Below the pieces are notes generated by a model. It was given only the letters and a program-made list of their open reading frames with translations. It made no database searches and had not been told where the DNA came from. From Dryomyza anilis (lineage: Eukaryota; Arthropoda; Insecta; Diptera; Dryomyzidae), in NCBI GenBank assembly GCA_951804985.1, contig OX638130.1, forward strand, positions 124,323,593-124,387,592: a stretch of DNA of 64,000 nucleotides, read 5' to 3'. Positions 59,151 through 64,000 of this stretch are shown here, one piece after another (within the stretch, counting starts at the first letter, position 1; each line of letters opens with the position of its first letter). A program made the position numbers and the translations under genes.

Positions 59151-59592
59151 TAAACTAAAACTGTTAAAAGGTACCGATAGTGGTTGCAGAAACACCTGAA
59201 GATTAATTTGACCATCGTCGAGGGCGATTTTAATCGCATTTATTATCTCGACTTTGGGAATGTTTCTCCTCGAATCTTTGCATCAAAAAGTAATAAAAAC
59301 AACGGACAACGTACAACGAAGTGATAGCGAAGGAAGAAAGGCAGAGCAATAAACCGACTGAGTTATTCTCACACCCAATTTGGTAGATAACTCCTAAACT
59401 AATTTGCATAATTTAAATAAATCGTTGGCGGGAAGAAAATGCGCGCGCATTCATTACGTATTAATGGAATGGAGAGGGGGCGCCTCCAATGAAGAATCAC
59501 AGGGTGCGCAACGGTGCAGTTATTTGAAGCAGTGGCGTCATTGAAGTGGGGGTAAAGATCTCGGAGTTCACGAAATGATTTAAAATTTAAAA
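59151..59592. promoter_or_regulatory. Unique higher-complexity island
   Basis: CCATCGTCGAGGGCGATTTT at 59211 and GGAGAGGGGGCGCCTCCAAT at 59471 sit in otherwise A/T-rich DNA. No gene; candidate regulatory DNA only. Confidence 0.2.
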
Positions 59593-59990
59593 TAAACACA
59601 TAAAAAAATTTCACCAACAACCAATATTCATCATATTGATGATTTGATTCATTGAAATTAATCGTATTTTTTCCATGTTTTTAATAACTTCAAATTTCAA
59701 ACAAAAATTTGTCTCCATTTACACATTTATGTATTTATAATTCTTATATTTAAATTAATGTAATTTGATGAACAAAATTCATCAATATGATGTACACTTA
59801 TTCATTAATATGATGAAATAAAGTCTTCGCATAATTAACAATTAAATACATAAATGTGTTAATGTTAATGTTAAAAAAAAATATTGAAAATGAAAAACAT
59901 TTAAAAAATACGATTTTAATTCAATGAATGAATTCATTAATATGATGAATCCAGGTAGTTGGTGAAATTTTTGCTGAACTTTTTTGTGTG
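59593..59990. mobile_element. Non-autonomous TIR element, ATGATG-end family (copy 3, short)
   Basis: About 400 bp. The left end has CACATAAAAAAATTTCACCA, ATTCATCATATTGATG; the right end mirrors it with CATTAATATGATGAATCC, TAGTTGGTGAAATTTTTG and finishes TTTTTTGTGTG before TA at 59991. The inner ATTCATCAATATGATGTACA block is shared with the copies at 680 and 10772. Confidence 0.65.
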
Positions 59991-60061
59991 TAGATATATT
60001 TTAAATAATGAATTTAGTAGACTCGTGAAAAATATAAATCAAAATTTTAAATTAATATATA

Positions 60062-61396
60062 CCAAGTATGCCACTCGTTTCGATATCGTTACGAGATCTA
60101 TGCGAGTTTAAGGAGATTTTGTGTCCATGTAGCGATATCGAGTATCGAATTTTACCTACATGGTTAATAGATATCGATGTTATGTCGGTGTTCTCTAGAA
60201 GTTTTCTGGGAGCTTTCGAACACGAACGAATCGAAGAAAAAATAATCAAAAAAATTCGAAAAATATTGCGATATTAATGCGATAAACATTTAAATGTCGT
60301 ATCTTGTTAAATAATTTCAATTTGACGAGAAATTTTAAAAATGAATTCAAGAATGATGGATCTTTTTTATGGAAGTTATTCGAAAATGCTTCAATGCATT
60401 GGAGCACAGTGGTTTAGAAACGTTTTTCATCGGCCAAAACTCTATATCTGTTGATATATTGAATATTTTTGAATGAGGTATTTTTTTTTTTGATTGGAAA
60501 TAGATGAAATATGATTTAAAGATACAAAAAATAAAAATCGACTGATTAGAATCCACTGTATAATAAGACAAAGTTGAAATTTTTTTTTCTTTCCCATTTT
60601 TTTTTTAAATTAGTTTTTTTTTATTACTTTTTTCCATGACTGAGAATATTAGACACTTAAAAATATTTTTGTTTTTTGGTTTGAAATTTTGAATTTCTGA
60701 AAATTGTGAAAAAATGAAAATTTGCGAATTGGTTTTTTCACTTTGAGTTCTAATATCTCCGTGAGTTTTAAAGATATTGCGCTAAGGTTACTTTTTTTTT
60801 AAATACCGGATACTTTGTCTATATATTCCAAAAAGAAACGACTGATATTCTTTTTGATTTTGGATGCTATGGAAGATATTAGAAAAGTCCTTTTTTTCAA
60901 AATTTCGATTTTGAATGTTCATAACTTCTGCCAGTTAAAAGTAGTTAAGCCACATTTTTTTTTTACTTTAAGTTATAGCTGAATGAATACCCTTTCTCCG
61001 CATACCCACTCTTACTGCCGGCACGTTCCGACCCTGGCCAGTAGAGCCGTTGTAGCAAAATTTAGTCGAAAATTTTGAATTTGTACGTTATCCACCGTAA
61101 ACTTTTAAAAGTTGTTACGTTGAAATTGATTTTACTTATAGCCAAATAAATACACTTTCATACCATATCCATTTTTACTATCTAAGAGTGTGAACCTTGA
61201 CCGATAGAGGCGTTATAACTGAATTAAGTCTACATTTTTGACTTTTAACGTTCATAACTCAAAACCTATAAAAGTTTTTAAAATTAATTTTCTTTTAACT
61301 CATAGCACTCAATGAATATCCTTTCAGACGATACCAAAATTTATTGCCAAATTATTCCAAACCTCCGCGGAGGTCTCCGAGACAAGACAGATTGGG
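60062..61396. mobile_element. Long member of the CCCAGTATGCCA-ended TIR family
   Basis: 1335 bp from CCAAGTATGCCACTCGTTTC to CTCCGAGACAAGACAGATTGGG, flanked by TA on both sides (60060-60061 and 61397-61398). The left 340 bp parallel the elements at 37332 and 37796 (ATATCGTTACGAGATC, AAAAATATTGCGATAT, TGGAAGTTATTCGA). The extra DNA contains two or three diverged ~170-bp tandem units beginning near 60970 and 61138 (TTATAGC...AATAAATAC/AATGAATACCCTTTC). No transposase frame. Confidence 0.6.
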
Positions 61397-62190
61397 TAGT
61401 TTTAAATTTATTTCTGCGCCACTGCCTCTGCTCCCTGTTCTCTGCAAATATCGTTTACATAAACTAATTCATCTTTTACTTTATCATTAAAATAATTATG
61501 GCTGTTTAAAAAGACTACAAGATTACTTTAAGTTTGGGAGACCTCCCAACCCGTGCTCCCTCTACATTTTGATAAAGTGTTAACATCACTTTTAGCCTAA
61601 CTGCGCATAAATCATTTAAATTCTCGGCGTTTGAGGCATTATTGTGAAAAAGAAAAAACTTTAAAAAATAATTTAAATAATAAAGTAATAATGGCCACCT
61701 TAAAACCAAAAACTAACCATGTATTTTTACATTTTATATTATTCTTTAAGACATATTTGCATTTCTATAGATTTATTTGTTCTAGGGGTCACATCTAACA
61801 TATTGTTTTATCTATGTTTTGATGTTGTGCCACACGAAATAAAAAATTACATAAATTTCATTCTGGCAGGTGCTGCTTTATTATGTGTGGAAAAACTTTA
61901 ATGGGTTTTTATTTATTTTTTCAGGCTTTGTTCGTGAACGGTATAGGTAGGTGTAACGCGGGAAAATTAATTATCCACAAATTTGAGCGCATTAATATAA
62001 TTTTTAGCAGCTCTAATAAAGTAAATGAAGCAAAAAATTAATTTTGAAAATTTTAATTTATTTTTAAATTTGCAAAAAAGCATTTATATGAAGCACTTAG
62101 CACTTAAATTTATTAATTTTTCAACTTTTGCATTTTCTTCTATCATTTTTTATTTTCTTTTTTTATTCAATTAAGGCAGAACCTACTTAA
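61397..62190. other. AT-rich spacer, nothing recognised
   Basis: No gene or repeat that I can define. Confidence 0.3.
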
Positions 62191-62650
62191 TTTAAGTCAA
62201 CAACTCGACACTTTGAACAAGAAATCATTTTATGCGTTGCCATGCATGAAATTGCAAAGTCAAAGAGACTTTTTGCGGAACACCACCGACTACTTTGCGG
62301 TATGACATGCAAGCAATGGGAATGTTAACCGTTTTGGTCTAAGCCACGTTAAGTGCGCCGTTTATTATTTGTTGTATGCAACACGGTCTGGTCTGGTTTC
62401 TTGCAGAGACTTTGCAACAGGGATTCAACAAAAAAAAAAAGGAAATTTGATTTGATATCACATCAAAAGTTGCACCGAACGCAGTCGGTCGGTGGTGGCC
62501 ATAGTTGGCAAAAGGGTTACCTAAGACAATGGCAGGAAAAGAGTCGCGCGCAGCCGCTTTAAACGTCAGGGATGCAACGAAGCGTTGAGATGCGCTGCGC
62601 TGCGGTGTTAATGAAAACCGCAAGTTCAAATTAACTGTTTTTCGTTCAAC
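62191..62650. promoter_or_regulatory. GC-richer unique island
   Basis: Complex DNA such as CGAACGCAGTCGGTCGGTGG near 62476 and TTGAGATGCGCTGCGCTGCGG near 62585. Overlapping frames on both strands (62339-62629 and 62353-62562) have no known domain. Possible regulatory DNA or untranslated exon. Confidence 0.2.
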
Positions 62651-62789
62651 GAGAAAATCTTAGTTTAATTAAGAGCGGATGTTTTATAATGTTTATTTTA
62701 AAAATTCAACACTACTAAAAAAGAATTTTTCCCAACAAATCAAAAAAATCAAATTTTCCTAAAATATTTAGTTTTTCGCAAAAAAAAAA

Positions 62790-63080
62790 AACAAAATTTT
62801 CACTAATAATTCAAAATTTCACTAAAAATTTTATTTTCCATTAAAAATTTAATTTTTTACTAAAAATTCAATTTTCACTCAAAATTAAAGTTTTCACTAA
62901 AAATTAAATTTTTCACTAAAAATACATTTTTCACTTAAAATTAAATTGTCACATATAATTAAATTTTCTACTAAAAATTTAATTTTTTACTAAAAATTCA
63001 ATTTGTGACAAAAAAATTAAATTTTTATCTAAAAATTACATTTCGAACTTAGAATTAAATTGTTCACTACAAAATTAAAA
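62790..63080 (+). repeat. 19-bp minisatellite, degenerate forward block 3
   Basis: TTTTCACTAAAAATT-type units with many changes, the most decayed block of the family in the window. Confidence 0.75.
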
Positions 63081-64000
63081 TTTTCTAAGAAAACAAAATA
63101 ATCGATATAATATACAAGATAAAATAATAATTGACCAAAATGGAAGTTGATAAATTTAAAGTAATAAATTATCTCAAAAATTTTAAATAACTAATTATCG
63201 ATAAATTTAAAACAAAACAAAAACGATAAATTTAAAATAATAAATTACCGATAAATTTAAAATAATAAATATTAGCTAAATTTAAAATAATAAATTTTCG
63301 GAAAAATAAAAAATTATCGATAAATTTAAAAATAATAAAATATCGATAAAATTAAAAATAATCGAGAATTTATACATAAATATAGATAAATATAAAAATA
63401 ATAAAAAAAATAATAAATATAAAAGTAATAAATTATCGATAAATATAAAAATAATACATTAGAAACAATAAATTATCGATAAATTTAAAATAATAAATAT
63501 TAGCATAATTAAAAATAATAAGTTTTCGTAAATATTAAAAAAGTATCGATAAATTAAAAAAAAATTAAAATATCGATGAATTTAAAAATAACCGATAAAT
63601 TTAAAAATAATCAAAAATTTTAAAAATATCGATAAATATAAAATAATAAATTATCGATAAATATAAAAATAACAAATGATTGATAAAATAAAATTATCGA
63701 TAAATTTAAAAACAATAAATTATAGATATAGAAATAATAAATTATCGATAAATTTAAAACTAATAAATTATGGAAAATTTTAAATATAATAAATTATATA
63801 TAAATTTAAAAATAATAAATTATGGAAAATTTTAAATATAATAAATTATAGATAAATTTTAAAATAATAAAGTGTCGACAAATTTAAAAATTATCGATAA
63901 ATTAAAAATAGTAAATTATCGATACATTTTTAAAGTAATGAATTATCAATAAATTTTATATATTATTAATTATCGATAAATTTAAAATTTTCAATTTCAC
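63081..64000 (+). repeat. Degenerate array of TTATCGATAAATTTAAAAATAA units
   Basis: About 900 bp of units near 22-26 bp long, to the window end. By eye I count 13 perfect TATCGATA octamers between 63196 and 63980, plus single-base variants such as TATAGATA and TACCGATA. TATCGATA is the DRE bound by DREF in Drosophila, and CGATA is the BEAF-32 core. Whether this array binds either is unknown. Confidence 0.88.

Noticed and set aside
62339..62629. Opposing frames of 96 and 69 codons
   Set aside because: They overlap on opposite strands in a GC-richer patch where stop codons are rarer; no domain recognised on either strand.
1..64000. A bacterial, viral or mitochondrial gene set
   Set aside because: No operon-like run of frames, no ribosome-binding-site spacing, no rRNA or mitochondrial genes, and eukaryotic mobile elements throughout.

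Overview
This window is nuclear DNA of an insect, most probably a fly (Diptera). I find no bacterial or organellar gene organisation, no open reading frame that I would defend as a protein, and no rRNA or canonical tRNA gene. The fly call rests on the repeats: a mini-me/INE-1-type element with its GACA/GGAC tract, conserved core and TA tract; a Helitron-like element with TC and CTAG ends and a 3' hairpin; hAT miniature elements with 8-bp target duplications; a tRNA-derived SINE; and many short TIR elements at TA. The DNA is strongly A+T-rich and reads like a gene desert or a very long intron.

Layout. 0-9 kb: TIR elements of a family with ATGATG-rich ends, a mini-me element, and a foldback element with CATGCCAAAGGGGCG ends. 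10-15 kb: another ATGATG element, a 190-bp hAT MITE with a perfect target duplication, a cluster of six same-direction copies of a motif built on CGCCCGTCACA, and a 182-bp tandem duplication. 15.7-20.1 kb: a hierarchical satellite (about 300 bp inside about 604 bp inside about 1.9 kb) ending in modules that contain a perfect four-unit heat-shock-element-like palindrome. 21-31 kb: two blocks of a 19-bp minisatellite, a 44-bp minisatellite and a second TIR family. 33-41 kb: inverted short minisatellites and a nearly identical 1582-bp tandem duplication carrying CCCAGTATGCCA-ended elements. 43.6-51 kb: a long block of the 19-bp minisatellite, another in the opposite direction, and a TIR-bounded array of TTTTAAAACC-type units. 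52.4-57 kb: SINE, a Helitron-like element containing minisatellites, a second hAT element, and a MITE. 57-64 kb: further TIR elements and a terminal array rich in TATCGATA octamers.

Between these lie islands of higher complexity and higher G+C (near 3.0-3.4, 15.2-15.6, 20.4-20.7, 22.4-22.8, 24.2-24.4, 28.0-28.6, 32.6-33.2, 35.7-36.6, 42.0-42.7, 46.1-46.5, 51.2-51.6, 59.2-59.6 and 62.2-62.6 kb). They are the best places to look for enhancers or untranslated exons, but nothing in one sequence alone proves that. No genes can be said to work together here. The main biology visible is repeat birth: short tandem arrays growing inside or beside mobile elements, in both orientations.
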